37,307 nucleotides of DNA from Dysgonomonas sp. Marseille-P4677. GTDB lineage: Bacteria; Bacteroidota; Bacteroidia; Bacteroidales; Dysgonomonadaceae. Both the position numbers and the translations under genes were made by a program. The notes beneath the pieces were generated by a model. It ran no database searches. It worked only from the letters and a program-made list of their open reading frames with translations, and was not told the DNA's origin. Below are positions 1 through 9,372 of the stretch, one piece after another (position 1 is the first letter of the stretch; every line of letters begins with the position of its first letter). Where the stretch lies: assembly GCF_016652235.1 (NCBI RefSeq), contig NZ_JAEPKU010000028.1:1-37307 (forward strand), written 5' to 3'.

Positions 1-128
1 TAATTATATTGTTTTAAAAGAGGTAGAATATATATTGCGAAATGAAAAATTAATTAAAAACATCGTATTCTCCGTCTGAATAAAGAAAGGCCCATAATTA
101 AATCAATAAATTAGATAAATACTCTATC

Positions 129-2225
129 ATGAAACCACTTCTACATAGAAAGTTTCTTTGTATACTTTCAGCCCTTCTTTTATCTTTTAATTTATATGCT
201 CAAGTAACAATCGGCTCAGGAGAGCCACCCGTAGAGCATGCTATTCTACAGATAAAAGATATAGATAATGCACCTATAGGTGATGTAAATGTTAAGCATG
301 GCGGACTAATACTCCCTCGTGTACAACTCTTAAAAAAACACCATTTATTACCTTTCGTAAACATATCGGATACATTAACTTCCAGCCCGGAGTATCCTGA
401 ATATCAGAACACAAAGAAACCTGCACACAGAGGCATGATTGTATACAATATGCAGAAGGTGGATGATGAAGATTTATGCCAAGGGCTCAATCAGTGGGAT
501 GGTGAAAAATGGATTTGTTTTCAGCAACAAATTGGCTCTGCTGTAGCAACAATAAATTGTAACGATATTTCATTCACAGGACAATATATTGATAAAAAAA
601 GTCTGGATGGAGGACATACTATGCAAATCAAAGTTACTGTAACTAAAATAGGAGCATACACAATTTCAGCAACCGCCACACAGTCCGATACTTCCGGAAA
701 TAATACAGGAATAGACAACGGCTATTTTTTCACAATTTCGGGAATTTTCCTTAGTAAAGGAGAATATATTCTTACAGTACCGGGCGCAGGTACTCCAATA
801 AAACCGACTCTTCCAGACAACGGATCTAATGCAGGCGATTACATATCTGTAAAATTCAATGATAAAGAATTGTGTCAGCAACGGTTATTTATTGAAAACT
901 CTTCTGTAAAGCCTCTATACACCATGGACTGTAGAACTATTAAAGTCTTTGGTACATACATAATAAATCAATCACTCAATCCAAGCCTACCAACTCTGCA
1001 ACAATATATAACTATGAACATTGTGGCAGATGCTGCTGCTGAAGGGGCTTCTTATATAATTAAAACAAACACAATCGATGGCATCTATTTTGAGGCCAAA
1101 GGAAAGCTGGTGCCAGGAACTCAGACTATAACCCTAATTGGATATGGCACTCCGACAAACACCAATGACAAATATTTTACAATTACATCAAACAGCATTA
1201 AGTCTGTAGCAACATGTAATGCTAAAATCACAGTATTAATATCCAAGAAAAGAGTTATAGGAATCGGAACAAACGAAACAACTTTTGGCTGGTCTCCAAC
1301 TATCCCGGGAACAGGATCATACAAAGTTACTAAGTCGCCGAATAATTTTGGCCTATTAGAAAACAGCATAGTTAAGGTTGAAGAGATTGATTTAACTCAT
1401 CTTTCATTTACAGGAGATATAGCAGGTGGAATAAATACAATCAGAGGATATTTGGAAGGAACAAATGGCCAACCACCTGTAGATATTTGCATCATAGCCC
1501 AAGACGCATATCTAAGAGCCTCTGAAGCAGATTATTTTGCCAACTATGTCAATAAAGGTGGTATCCTTATAGTCTTCAATGAAGGGAATGGATACCTTGA
1601 TGCTGGATTGACATACCCTAGAGGTACTATTACTAATCTGATGAAAGCTATATGGGGAGCGCCGGCGAATACATCTATAGCAGACTTTGGTTTTAGCAGA
1701 CGTGTAAACTATGATGGGGATAGCTATCAGGGGTATCCCGGAGCTATTTATCCTTTGACTAGTGTAGATGATGAAATACTTAATGGTCCATTTGGTGATG
1801 TGAGAGGAAAACAATGGGGTGAAGATGCCTCATGGGCAAGAGGAGTGAAAAATATACCGACAGAGGATATTATAATATATTCATATGCTACAAACCTAAT
1901 GGTTGACAATCAGGATCCTGAGGCCAGTTCTTTAATTACAGGTTTTAGGCATCGTTACAAAAACTTTGTATACTTTGGTGACGGAGGTTTTGTTTCATCG
2001 ACTATTAACGCGACCAATAGCCCCACTAATAAAAGTATTACAATATGTCCTTTCTGGTGGCAAGCCGGGACTTTCACTCCTGCACCTAAACCCAATTATG
2101 GAGAAGCTAGGCCCATAGGGGGTGTAAGGCAACATTATTATGTATATAATTCCATTATATATTGCAATATTATGGCATGGGCTCTCAAACAAGCCGAGGA
2201 AAATGGAATAAACTCTGTGCTTTGA
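129..2225 (+). CDS. Large secreted protein of unknown function with tandem beta-sandwich-like repeats
   Basis: The 698-residue protein starts with a clear signal peptide (residues 1-25, ending LYAQ, then VTIG), so it is exported. The mature N-terminus (VTIGSGEPP...) has the look of many Bacteroidota cell-surface proteins. Two similar segments follow, about residues 143-254 and 268-370. Each has an early Cys, a GxY motif, a stretch ending in a GTP tripeptide near the middle, and a late Cys, which suggests duplicated beta-sandwich domains. The C-terminal half (about 375-698) contains a hydrophobic strand-helix-strand segment (VDICIIAQDAYLRA... and GGILIVF) reminiscent of glutamine-amidotransferase-like or flavodoxin-like folds, but I see no catalytic triad. 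The gene stands alone, followed by a possible terminator. The function is not recognised; the export call is solid and the fold remarks are inference. Confidence 0.8.
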   Translation: MKPLLHRKFLCILSALLLSFNLYAQVTIGSGEPPVEHAILQIKDIDNAPIGDVNVKHGGLILPRVQLLKKHHLLPFVNISDTLTSSPEYPEYQNTKKPAHRGMIVYNMQKVDDEDLCQGLNQWDGEKWICFQQQIGSAVATINCNDISFTGQYIDKKSLDGGHTMQIKVTVTKIGAYTISATATQSDTSGNNTGIDNGYFFTISGIFLSKGEYILTVPGAGTPIKPTLPDNGSNAGDYISVKFNDKELCQQRLFIENSSVKPLYTMDCRTIKVFGTYIINQSLNPSLPTLQQYITMNIVADAAAEGASYIIKTNTIDGIYFEAKGKLVPGTQTITLIGYGTPTNTNDKYFTITSNSIKSVATCNAKITVLISKKRVIGIGTNETTFGWSPTIPGTGSYKVTKSPNNFGLLENSIVKVEEIDLTHLSFTGDIAGGINTIRGYLEGTNGQPPVDICIIAQDAYLRASEADYFANYVNKGGILIVFNEGNGYLDAGLTYPRGTITNLMKAIWGAPANTSIADFGFSRRVNYDGDSYQGYPGAIYPLTSVDDEILNGPFGDVRGKQWGEDASWARGVKNIPTEDIIIYSYATNLMVDNQDPEASSLITGFRHRYKNFVYFGDGGFVSSTINATNSPTNKSITICPFWWQAGTFTPAPKPNYGEARPIGGVRQHYYVYNSIIYCNIMAWALKQAEENGINSVL

Positions 2226-2245
2226 CATTCAACCTATTAATATTT

Positions 2246-2287
2246 AAGGGGGGGGGTATCTAAGTCTAGGAAAGCCCCTTTCTTTTT
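2246..2287 (+). terminator. Possible terminator with a G9 tract in its 5' arm
   Basis: AAGGGG (from 2246) can pair with CCCCTT (2275-2280) across a loop of about 23 nt. A T-rich tract (2279-2287) follows. The 5' arm is part of a run of nine G (2248-2256), so several pairing registers are possible. It lies 20 nt after the stop of the secreted-protein gene. The long loop makes this a moderate call. Confidence 0.4.
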
Positions 2288-2374
2288 GCAATACTTAAAG
2301 TCTAAGACATTGCTAGATTCCTATATTTTACCTACCATTAACTCAATTAAGATAGATTATTATCTCATTTTACT

Positions 2375-2382
2375 TACTTTTG
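2375..2382 (+). promoter_or_regulatory. -7 promoter element of the permease gene
   Basis: TACTTTTG matches the Bacteroidota sigma-ABfr -7 consensus TAnnTTTG exactly. It covers the TTG at 2380 that would otherwise be the first possible start, so translation must begin at the ATG at 2398. The predicted untranslated leader is only about 10 nt. No clear -33 TTTG is visible. Confidence 0.6.
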
Positions 2383-2397
2383 CACAAATTTAATTTT

Positions 2398-3852
2398 ATG
2401 ATAGACCGCTTATTCAAGAAAAAAGATATTTCTTCTATCTTAAATGAATCGAAAAATTCGAACGATGGACTCAAAAGAAGTCTGAGCGCAACCAATCTTG
2501 TAACTCTCGGTATTGGTGCCATAGTAGGAACAGGTATTTTCGTTATTACCGGACAAGCAGCCGCTATGTATGCAGGTCCTGCACTTACTATTTCTTTCGT
2601 TATTTCAGCTTTAGGATGTATTATGGCTGGATTGTGCTATGCCGAGTTTGCTGCAATGATTCCGGTTTCGGGAGGAGTATATTCGTATAGTTACACTACA
2701 ATGGGAGAAGTACTGGCTTGGTTTGTCGGTTGGATTTTAATACTGGAGTATTTATTTGCCTGTTCTAGCGTCGCTGTAGGATGGTGGTCTGGCTACATGT
2801 TAAGTCTACTTAAAGATTGGGGAATAATGTTACCCGAACAAATAGCCGGAGCTACATTCGATCATCTTAAAGACGATAGTTGGGTATGGACCGGGCGTAT
2901 CATTAACTTTCCTGCTGTATTTATAGTTGCTGTAGTATCTTCATTCCTTATTGGAGGTATCAAACAATCAGCTTTTGTTAACAATATCATTGTTGTTATA
3001 AAAGTAGTTGTAATACTATTATTTATTGGATTTGGACTATCATACATAGACCTTGGAAATCTAACTCCATATATCCCCGAAAACACTGGTGAATTTGGTC
3101 ATTTCGGATGGAGTGGTATTTTGCGTGGAGCCGGAGTTGTTTTTTATGCTTATCTCGGATTTGACGCTCTTTCTACGGCTGCAGGAGAAGCTAAAAATCC
3201 TCAAAAAGATATGCCGAAAGGAATTTTAATATCCTTGCTTATATGTGCCGTATTGTATATTGCGGTTACGACAGTACTAACAGGAATCGTTAACTATACA
3301 GAACTAAATGTAGACGCTCCCATTGCACTAGCAATAGACAGTACAGGATCGGGGCTGGCCTGGCTAAGCCCGTTTATCAAGCTAGGAGCTATTGCAGGAC
3401 TTAGTTCCGTTATTCTGGTTATGATGCTTGGGCAATCCCGTATCTATTACGCTATATCTAAAGACGGGCTTCTCCCAAAAACATTTTCGAAGGTCCATGA
3501 TAAACATGGCATACCTCATAATGCAACGATCTTTGCGTCTATTGTTACAGGACTAATAGCCGGTCTATTTCCCCTACACGTTCTTAGCGAACTGGTGTCT
3601 ATAGGAACTCTAATGGCATTTACGATTGTGTGTATCTCTATTGTTGTACTTCGTAAAACACAACCTGATCTGAAACGTCCGTTCAAGACTCCGTTCAGCC
3701 CTGTTCTGCCTTTATTAGGCGCTGCTATATGCATTTTACAAATGTTATCGCTACCTTGGAATACATGGGTAAGACTTATCGGGTGGAGTGTACTAGGTTT
3801 CATTATTTACTTTACCTATGGTATTAAGCATAGCGAACTAAATAAAAAATAA
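2398..3852 (+). CDS. APC-superfamily amino acid permease (YfnA/CAT-like)
   Basis: This 484-residue polytopic inner-membrane protein has roughly 12 hydrophobic segments. The first carries the APC signature GIGAIVGTGIF (about residues 38-48), where the unwound helix binds the substrate backbone. A second family motif, YLGFDALSTAAGEAKNPQ, lies near residue 250 and is typical of the cationic amino acid transporter/YfnA branch. It probably imports an amino acid with cations; the substrate cannot be read from sequence. ATG 2398 is preferred over the upstream TTG at 2380 because that TTG lies within the -7 box. The gene is monocistronic, closed by a strong bidirectional hairpin. Length is normal for the family and no defects are seen. 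Confidence 0.92.
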   Translation: MIDRLFKKKDISSILNESKNSNDGLKRSLSATNLVTLGIGAIVGTGIFVITGQAAAMYAGPALTISFVISALGCIMAGLCYAEFAAMIPVSGGVYSYSYTTMGEVLAWFVGWILILEYLFACSSVAVGWWSGYMLSLLKDWGIMLPEQIAGATFDHLKDDSWVWTGRIINFPAVFIVAVVSSFLIGGIKQSAFVNNIIVVIKVVVILLFIGFGLSYIDLGNLTPYIPENTGEFGHFGWSGILRGAGVVFYAYLGFDALSTAAGEAKNPQKDMPKGILISLLICAVLYIAVTTVLTGIVNYTELNVDAPIALAIDSTGSGLAWLSPFIKLGAIAGLSSVILVMMLGQSRIYYAISKDGLLPKTFSKVHDKHGIPHNATIFASIVTGLIAGLFPLHVLSELVSIGTLMAFTIVCISIVVLRKTQPDLKRPFKTPFSPVLPLLGAAICILQMLSLPWNTWVRLIGWSVLGFIIYFTYGIKHSELNKK

Positions 3853-3892
3853 AGAAAAAAGGTTGTCTACTTCAGACAACCTTCTTTTTTAT
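3853..3892. terminator. Bidirectional intrinsic terminator between convergent genes
   Basis: A 10-bp stem (3859-3868 with 3874-3883, core GGTTGTCT/AGACAACC) with a 5-nt loop is flanked by A-rich sequence on the left and T-rich sequence on the right. It can therefore end the permease transcript on the plus strand and the sugar cluster transcript on the minus strand, whose last stop is at 3901. Confidence 0.9.
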
Positions 3893-3900
3893 TTATCTAT

Positions 3901-4884
3901 CTAAAAATTCTCATCAAAAGCAATATCGGAAGGTTTAAAATCAATCTGCTTTACAAATTGGCACGATTCGGCTGCACCTTGTTCTCTATCCATGGCACTA
4001 TCTTCCCACTCCACTGACAGAGGGCCTTTGTACCCGATCGAATTTAAGGCTCGTATAATCTCTTCAAAATTAACTTTGCCACGTCCTAAACTACGGAAAT
4101 TCCAAAATCTCCGCGGATCGCCAAATGTGGAATGCCCCCCAAACACCCCTATTTGTTTTGGCGTGTCGCTCCAATAAACATCTTTCATATGTACATGAAA
4201 AATCTTATCGGGAAAGGTATATATAAAATCAACATAGTCTACTCCCTGGTATGCCAAATGACTAGGATCATAATTAAACCCAAATGCCGGGTGATCGCCC
4301 AAAGCTTCAAGTGCCCGATGTGCAGAAAATGTATCGAATGCTATTTCTGTCGGATGTACTTCCAGTGCAAATTTAACGCCTAGTTTTTGATACTCATCCA
4401 AAATAGGGATGAATCGCTTAGCAAAATCCTTATATCCATCTTCTATCATTTCATCGGTTACAGGCGGAAATGAATAAAGAAAATGCCATATAGAACTTCC
4501 TGTAAAACCAACAACAGTATCAATCCCCAACATTTTAGCGGCATAAGCTGTACGAATCAACTCCCGTGCTGCACGCTGTCTAACACCTTCCGCATCACCG
4601 TCTCCCCATATATAATCGGGCAAAATTGCTTTATGACGTTCCGATATATTATCGCAAACAGCCTGACCAATCAAGTGGGTAGATATAGTGTAAAGGTCCA
4701 AGTTGTATGACTTCAACAGTTTTTTAATATTATCATAATAATCGGCATCAGTGTTCCTTACATCCAGATGATTTGGTAACCCGATTTCAACGCCATCATA
4801 TCCAAAATCTTTAGCTTTTTGACAAACTGTTTCGAGAGATAAATCTCCCCATTGCAATGTGTATAATGTTACAGGACGTGCCAT
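3901..4884 (-). CDS. Sugar phosphate isomerase/epimerase-like TIM-barrel protein
   Basis: The 327-residue soluble protein belongs to the xylose isomerase-like/AP-endonuclease-2 TIM-barrel family. The metal-site residues expected for this fold are visible: E175 in EVHPTE, D206 and H209 in YDPSH, H232 in HVHMKD, and E292 in SVEWED. Members with these ligands isomerise, epimerise or eliminate on (keto-)sugars. No signal peptide is seen, so it is cytoplasmic. It starts only 9 nt after the stop of the upstream Gfo/Idh gene, so the two are co-transcribed and presumably act in sequence on the same sugar intermediate. In the 3-keto-glycoside route described for Bacteroides, a protein of this kind accompanies the oxidoreductases and the DUF1080 protein. 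The precise reaction is inference. Confidence 0.85.
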   Translation of the reverse strand: MARPVTLYTLQWGDLSLETVCQKAKDFGYDGVEIGLPNHLDVRNTDADYYDNIKKLLKSYNLDLYTISTHLIGQAVCDNISERHKAILPDYIWGDGDAEGVRQRAARELIRTAYAAKMLGIDTVVGFTGSSIWHFLYSFPPVTDEMIEDGYKDFAKRFIPILDEYQKLGVKFALEVHPTEIAFDTFSAHRALEALGDHPAFGFNYDPSHLAYQGVDYVDFIYTFPDKIFHVHMKDVYWSDTPKQIGVFGGHSTFGDPRRFWNFRSLGRGKVNFEEIIRALNSIGYKGPLSVEWEDSAMDREQGAAESCQFVKQIDFKPSDIAFDENF

Positions 4885-4893
4885 AATATTCTA

Positions 4894-6048
4894 TTATTTA
4901 ATTATTTCTAACCATTTAGCGTTCGCAGCAGATGATGCGACAACTGTTTCTATAAACTGCATTCCTTTTACTCCATCTTTAACCGTTGGGAAGTTTTTAT
5001 TTTCTGCTGTCGGTTGCTTCCCTTCCAATATAGATTGCAACGATTGTGCAAAATTACGGTAGATGTTTGCAAATGCTTCAATATATCCTTCGGGGTGACC
5101 ACCCGGTGTACGTGAATGATATTGCGCCACAGGAGACATATATCCATTTGATGTACGAATTATTTCTTTTGGCTTATCGCCCCACTTCATTATCATTGTA
5201 TTGGGATCCTCCTGACACCATTCCAAGCCTCCCTTTTCTCCATAAACTTGAATTTTCAAATTATTCTCTTCTCCTACAGCAATCTGCGTTGCGGATAACA
5301 TCCCTCTGGCCCCATCTTTGTAACGAATAAGAACGACTCCATCATCATCAAGCAAACGGTTAGGCACAAACGTATTAAGTTCAGCTGATAATTCGGCCAC
5401 TTCCAGCCCTGTAATATATTCAGCCAAGTTAAAAGCATGCGTACCAATATCTCCCATACAACCGGCTTTTCCAGAACGTTTAGGATCTACACGCCATGAA
5501 GCTTGCTTGTTAGAGTCGGCAACATCGTCGGCAAGCCATCCCTGAGAGTATTGCACATAAACCCGACGTATCTTACCTAAGTCTCCTCGCAAGACCCTTT
5601 CACGAGCTTCTTTTATCATTGGATACCCAGTATATGTATGTGTTAGGGCAAATAACAATCCGGTCTCCTTGACTTTCTCTTCCAATTTATGAGCTTCGTC
5701 TAATGTAAAAGTCATTGGTTTATCCAATACAACATGAAACCCGTTTTCTAAAGCCAATAAAGCAGGTTCGAAATGTAAATGATTGGGAGTTACTATACTA
5801 ACAAAATCCATCCGTTCGCTCTCCGGTAATTTGGCCTCAACCTCTATCATTTCTTGATAAGTGGTATAAATACGATTGTCGGGAAGATATAAGTTTCGGC
5901 CACTATTCTTCGAATTTTCGGGTGAAGAACTAAAGCATCCACAAACTAATTCTATCTGTCCGTCAAGATTAGCTGCAATCCTGTGAACAGCTCCAATAAA
6001 GGAATCATAGCCACCGCCTATCATTCCCATTCTTATTTTCCTTTTCAT
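4894..6048 (-). CDS. Gfo/Idh/MocA-family oxidoreductase, cytoplasmic
   Basis: The 384-residue NAD(P)-dependent sugar dehydrogenase has an N-terminal Rossmann domain with a glycine-rich loop (GMIGGGYDSFIGAVH, residues 8-22). It has a DKP motif (109-111, the family's EKP lysine) and GDIGTH (199-204), which supplies the conserved acid and catalytic His. Family members oxidise or reduce a sugar ring hydroxyl, commonly C3. There is no signal sequence. It is tightly coupled to the downstream TIM-barrel gene (9-nt gap). The upstream gap of 154 bp contains a hairpin, so partial termination or RNA processing could separate it from the DUF1080 gene. It differs clearly from the second Gfo/Idh protein in this cluster, so the two likely have different substrates or opposite directions. 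Confidence 0.88.
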   Translation of the reverse strand: MKRKIRMGMIGGGYDSFIGAVHRIAANLDGQIELVCGCFSSSPENSKNSGRNLYLPDNRIYTTYQEMIEVEAKLPESERMDFVSIVTPNHLHFEPALLALENGFHVVLDKPMTFTLDEAHKLEEKVKETGLLFALTHTYTGYPMIKEARERVLRGDLGKIRRVYVQYSQGWLADDVADSNKQASWRVDPKRSGKAGCMGDIGTHAFNLAEYITGLEVAELSAELNTFVPNRLLDDDGVVLIRYKDGARGMLSATQIAVGEENNLKIQVYGEKGGLEWCQEDPNTMIMKWGDKPKEIIRTSNGYMSPVAQYHSRTPGGHPEGYIEAFANIYRNFAQSLQSILEGKQPTAENKNFPTVKDGVKGMQFIETVVASSAANAKWLEIIK

Positions 6049-6152
6049 AGATTTTCGATTAGATTGGTTTTAGAAATTTGGACATATTTTGATAGCCAAA
6101 ATACATATTTTTTATTGGATTAACAATTTATTCCCTACCCTTATTTTAAAAC

Positions 6153-6184
6153 AATGGCTCAGACAATGATTTTGCCTGAGCTAT
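6153..6184 (-). terminator. Hairpin between the DUF1080 and Gfo/Idh genes
   Basis: GCTCAG (6157-6162) pairs with CTGAGC (6176-6181), extended by two more pairs past a mismatch. It lies just after the DUF1080 stop codon on the minus strand. The following bases are only moderately T-rich, so it may be a weak terminator or an mRNA-stabilising hairpin. Confidence 0.35.
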
Positions 6185-6202
6185 TTATGAATAATATAAT
6201 AC

Positions 6203-7558
6203 TTATTCCAATTCTTTTATTTTTACATTCTTGAACCAAACCTCATCTCCATGATCTTGTAATAGTATATTGCCCTCGGCTCCATTTCCAAAATTAGGCC
6301 AATCACGATATTTACTATAATTCACTAAAGCTTGCCACATTTGGTTATTACGCTCATATTCTAATAGTTTTACACCGTTAAGCCAATGTTCTACCTTATT
6401 ATCCTTAACAATTACAACTGCCGTATTAAAGTCCTTCTTATTAAACGGTTTATTATCAGGTGCAGGAATCAGATCATACAGAGAACCTAACTTACGATTT
6501 CCTCTTACACCCAGCTTTGCATCCGGATGTTTATCATCATCCAATATCTGAAACTCGCATCCGATAGCAGAACCTTCGCCTTTATTCAAGCCTGGATTTA
6601 CAAAATATTTAATACCGCTATTGGCACCCTCTGTTATTTTAAAATCGGCACTCAATATAAAATTCTTATACATACGTGTAGTCACTATATCTCCGCCATT
6701 GGCAGATTCAGCTCCTCCGCTTTTCATTACTTTCAGAATTCCATTATCTATGACCCAACCTTTTGCCGGGAATGAGCTTATTCTGGCTCCTCTCCATCCA
6801 TTTGTCGTCTTACCATCCCAAAGTAAAGCCCAACCTTCTTTTGCTTCTTTTGGCGAAATTGTATTAATAATACAATTTACTTGAGGAGCATCATTATTCT
6901 CGGGAGTTTTATACTTCTCTACATCGGTAGTGCAAATACGAATATTTTTCCAACTGACAGTTTTACCCTCTTGCTCTTTATCTCCTATGGAATGTACCTG
7001 CAGAGCTATAAATCCACTAGGAGTCATATCATCCCAGATATTGGCACAAGGAATACCATTCACCCATGTACGGATAGAGTTACCGATAGCTTCGATTCTG
7101 GCTTTATTCCATTGTTCATTTTTAAATGCGGTGCGAGCCGATGGATTTACAGTCAGAGGATAAAGCCATCCCCGACGAGCTTCGTCATAGATTCCACCAG
7201 TCCATGCGCGAGCAGCAGGATCTATTTCGAACTGATATCCATGCACACGTCCTTTTTGATAATCGTTGAGGCTCTGACTACGAAACTGCACACCTGAATT
7301 CAATCCATTATCGACCTTAAAGTCGAATTCTAAGATAAAATCTCCATAATTCTTATTTGTAGATAAAAATGTATTGGGAGTGTTGAGCTTTGAGATACCT
7401 ACTATAGCTCCATCTTTTATTTTATATTCAGCTTTGCCGTTAAGCTTTTTCCAACCATTTAAGTTTTTTCCATTAAATAATGGTTCCCATTTTTCCTGAG
7501 CAAATACTCCTGTTGCAAGCAAGAAAAGAATGGCTAATACAATATTTTTATTCATCAA
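6203..7558 (-). CDS. Exported protein with two DUF1080 (3-keto-disaccharide hydrolase-like) domains
   Basis: The 451-residue protein begins with a signal peptide (about residues 1-20, ending GVFAQ), so it works in the periplasm or at the surface. Two tandem jelly-roll domains follow: about 22-212, opening with [13 protein letters not shown], and about 243-450, opening with [14 protein letters not shown]. Both are typical DUF1080 repeats. Some members of this family act on 3-keto-glycosides, as hydrolase or as the hydration step after elimination. Many single-domain relatives are about 200-280 residues, so this one is a duplication. Its place between two Gfo/Idh dehydrogenases supports a role in oxidative glycan cleavage. 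I cannot tell whether both domains are catalytic. ATG 7558 is followed directly by a second ATG; either could be the start. Confidence 0.85.
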   Translation of the reverse strand: MMNKNIVLAILFLLATGVFAQEKWEPLFNGKNLNGWKKLNGKAEYKIKDGAIVGISKLNTPNTFLSTNKNYGDFILEFDFKVDNGLNSGVQFRSQSLNDYQKGRVHGYQFEIDPAARAWTGGIYDEARRGWLYPLTVNPSARTAFKNEQWNKARIEAIGNSIRTWVNGIPCANIWDDMTPSGFIALQVHSIGDKEQEGKTVSWKNIRICTTDVEKYKTPENNDAPQVNCIINTISPKEAKEGWALLWDGKTTNGWRGARISSFPAKGWVIDNGILKVMKSGGAESANGGDIVTTRMYKNFILSADFKITEGANSGIKYFVNPGLNKGEGSAIGCEFQILDDDKHPDAKLGVRGNRKLGSLYDLIPAPDNKPFNKKDFNTAVVIVKDNKVEHWLNGVKLLEYERNNQMWQALVNYSKYRDWPNFGNGAEGNILLQDHGDEVWFKNVKIKELE

Positions 7559-7738
7559 TTTGAAATATTTAAGGACACAATCCTATTTTATTATCTATGT
7601 AAGTAATAACAGCCTACATAATTATCGGATGTATCATTTAGTACATTTACTACTTCTTAAAACCTTATTCAGAATATCATCCCAAGTGCAGCTAAGTATC
7701 CACTAAGTTCTTTTGCTACACTCAGAATGAACGGGCAT

Positions 7739-9157
7739 TTATACTCTGTAAAAATCCTCCCACCCTTTGCGTGGAGGTATACCTGTTAACATAGCGTTAG
7801 CAAAAGCATTATTCGTAATTTGTTTTGTACGACTGTCAAAATAGAATTTTGTATTCAGCCTCTGAGCCATTACACCCAAAGAGAATACTTGGCTTAGCGG
7901 ACCATGTATCTCGAACGGAGAGCGTGTCTTTTCTACTCCCGTACAGGCTAACAGGAAGTTTTGGAAATGGTTTGAAGGACTTTTAGGTACTTCCGGCAAT
8001 TTGGATGCCATATCTTTAGCCTTACTTTCCGGAATTATTGAAAGTGTACTTCCATGAGAAGCTCCTTTAAATGTCAATTCTTTACTATAAATAATTTTTC
8101 CTGGATTGAGACTTTGTTTCTTTATCTCTCCTGCACCGGAGGCCGGTATATTAGGATCGAGCGCAGATTCTCCATAACCGGCAGGGATAGGAGGTAAATT
8201 ATCTATTCCGTCGTACCATGTTACATCACATGCCGGCATTTCACCTCTTGGGCCGAACTTAAATTTGATAGTAGACGATGTAGGGAAGAAATAATCATTA
8301 TGTCCGACCAGATTTACAGGATCTATTTCATATGGTAAACCCAGATCAAGGAATTCATGCACTGTGTCTAAAATATGTGCCCCCCAGTCTCCTAAAGCAC
8401 CCATACCGAAATCGTACCATGAACGCCATTCACCATAGTGATACTTTTCATTATATTCGTGGTAAGGCGCTGCACAATGCCAAGTCATCCAGTCTAATGT
8501 ACTTGGTATTGGTTGAGCTTCCGGATATTTATAAATATTCACATCCCAACCATGCCATCTGCGAGGATTATTCATATGTGCTACGATTGAAGTCACATCT
8601 TTAATAATACCAGCATCCTGCCATGCTTTGAACTGAAAATAATTTGCTTCGGAATGCCCTTGATTACCAACTTGAGTAACTACATTAGGATATTTCCGCG
8701 CAGCCTTCATCATCAATTCAGCTTCAAGGAAAGTTCTGGCCATTGGTTTTTCTACATATACATGCTTACCATGAGCCATGGCCATCATACAAATAGGAAA
8801 ATGTGAGAAATCGGGAGTTGCTACAGTAACAGCTTCGAATTCATTACCTATTTTATCAAACATCACCCTAAAATCTTTAAACTGCTTTGCTTTCGGATAT
8901 TTAGCCATAACCTTTTGGGTATGCTTGGCACCCATATCTATGTCGCAAAGGGCTACGACATTGACCAGACCTGTTTTTTCGAAGTCGCTGATAATTTGCT
9001 CTCCTCGATTACCAATTCCAATATATGCAATATTTACCTTCCTATTTGCGCCAACAATCCTGTTATAGCTTTCGGCATTCATTGTACCTAAGCCACCAAC
9101 AGCAAGTCCGGCTGAAGCTAAGGTAGCTCTTTTCAAAAAATTTCTGCGTGTTACCAT
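7739..9157 (-). CDS. Tat-exported Gfo/Idh/MocA-family oxidoreductase
   Basis: The 472-residue protein begins with a twin-arginine motif (RRNFLK, residues 4-9) and a hydrophobic stretch to about residue 28. That indicates folded, cofactor-loaded export to the periplasm. The Rossmann glycine motif IGIGNRG lies at 46-52, the catalytic EKP at 136-138, and GDWGAH at 256-261. Long Tat-type Gfo/Idh proteins of Bacteroidota include NAD-dependent GH109 glycosidases as well as 3-OH sugar dehydrogenases, so either activity is possible. It is the first gene of the four-gene cluster. Since the DUF1080 protein is also exported, both could act together outside the cytoplasm, while the other two proteins act inside. 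No exact -7 box was found upstream. Confidence 0.87.
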   Translation of the reverse strand: MVTRRNFLKRATLASAGLAVGGLGTMNAESYNRIVGANRKVNIAYIGIGNRGEQIISDFEKTGLVNVVALCDIDMGAKHTQKVMAKYPKAKQFKDFRVMFDKIGNEFEAVTVATPDFSHFPICMMAMAHGKHVYVEKPMARTFLEAELMMKAARKYPNVVTQVGNQGHSEANYFQFKAWQDAGIIKDVTSIVAHMNNPRRWHGWDVNIYKYPEAQPIPSTLDWMTWHCAAPYHEYNEKYHYGEWRSWYDFGMGALGDWGAHILDTVHEFLDLGLPYEIDPVNLVGHNDYFFPTSSTIKFKFGPRGEMPACDVTWYDGIDNLPPIPAGYGESALDPNIPASGAGEIKKQSLNPGKIIYSKELTFKGASHGSTLSIIPESKAKDMASKLPEVPKSPSNHFQNFLLACTGVEKTRSPFEIHGPLSQVFSLGVMAQRLNTKFYFDSRTKQITNNAFANAMLTGIPPRKGWEDFYRV

Positions 9158-9372
9158 GATTTATATTTCGATTTTATATTAGGATTTGTATCGGTATTCA
9201 CTTAATACAGGCCATTCCTAAAGGCATTTTTTAATATTATTACTACTAACCTGTATGTCCAGCTAAAAACTATCAAGATATGCATTATACGATGAATACA
9301 TATATATTTTATAAAAGAAATAGCTCCTAAATTAAAGTTCCAACAAAATAACAAATATCTAATCAAATTTCA

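Noticed and set aside
1-128. Possible promoter or 3' end of another gene at the left edge
   Set aside because: The AT-rich 128 bp shows no exact -7 box, ORF or hairpin that I can defend.
6881-7297. A 138-codon open frame on the plus strand opposite the DUF1080 gene
   Set aside because: It lies wholly antisense to a well-supported coding gene, shows no family motif and no promoter of its own.
3901-9157. A polysaccharide utilisation locus
   Set aside because: No SusC/SusD pair, sigma/anti-sigma or hybrid sensor gene is present around the sugar cluster.
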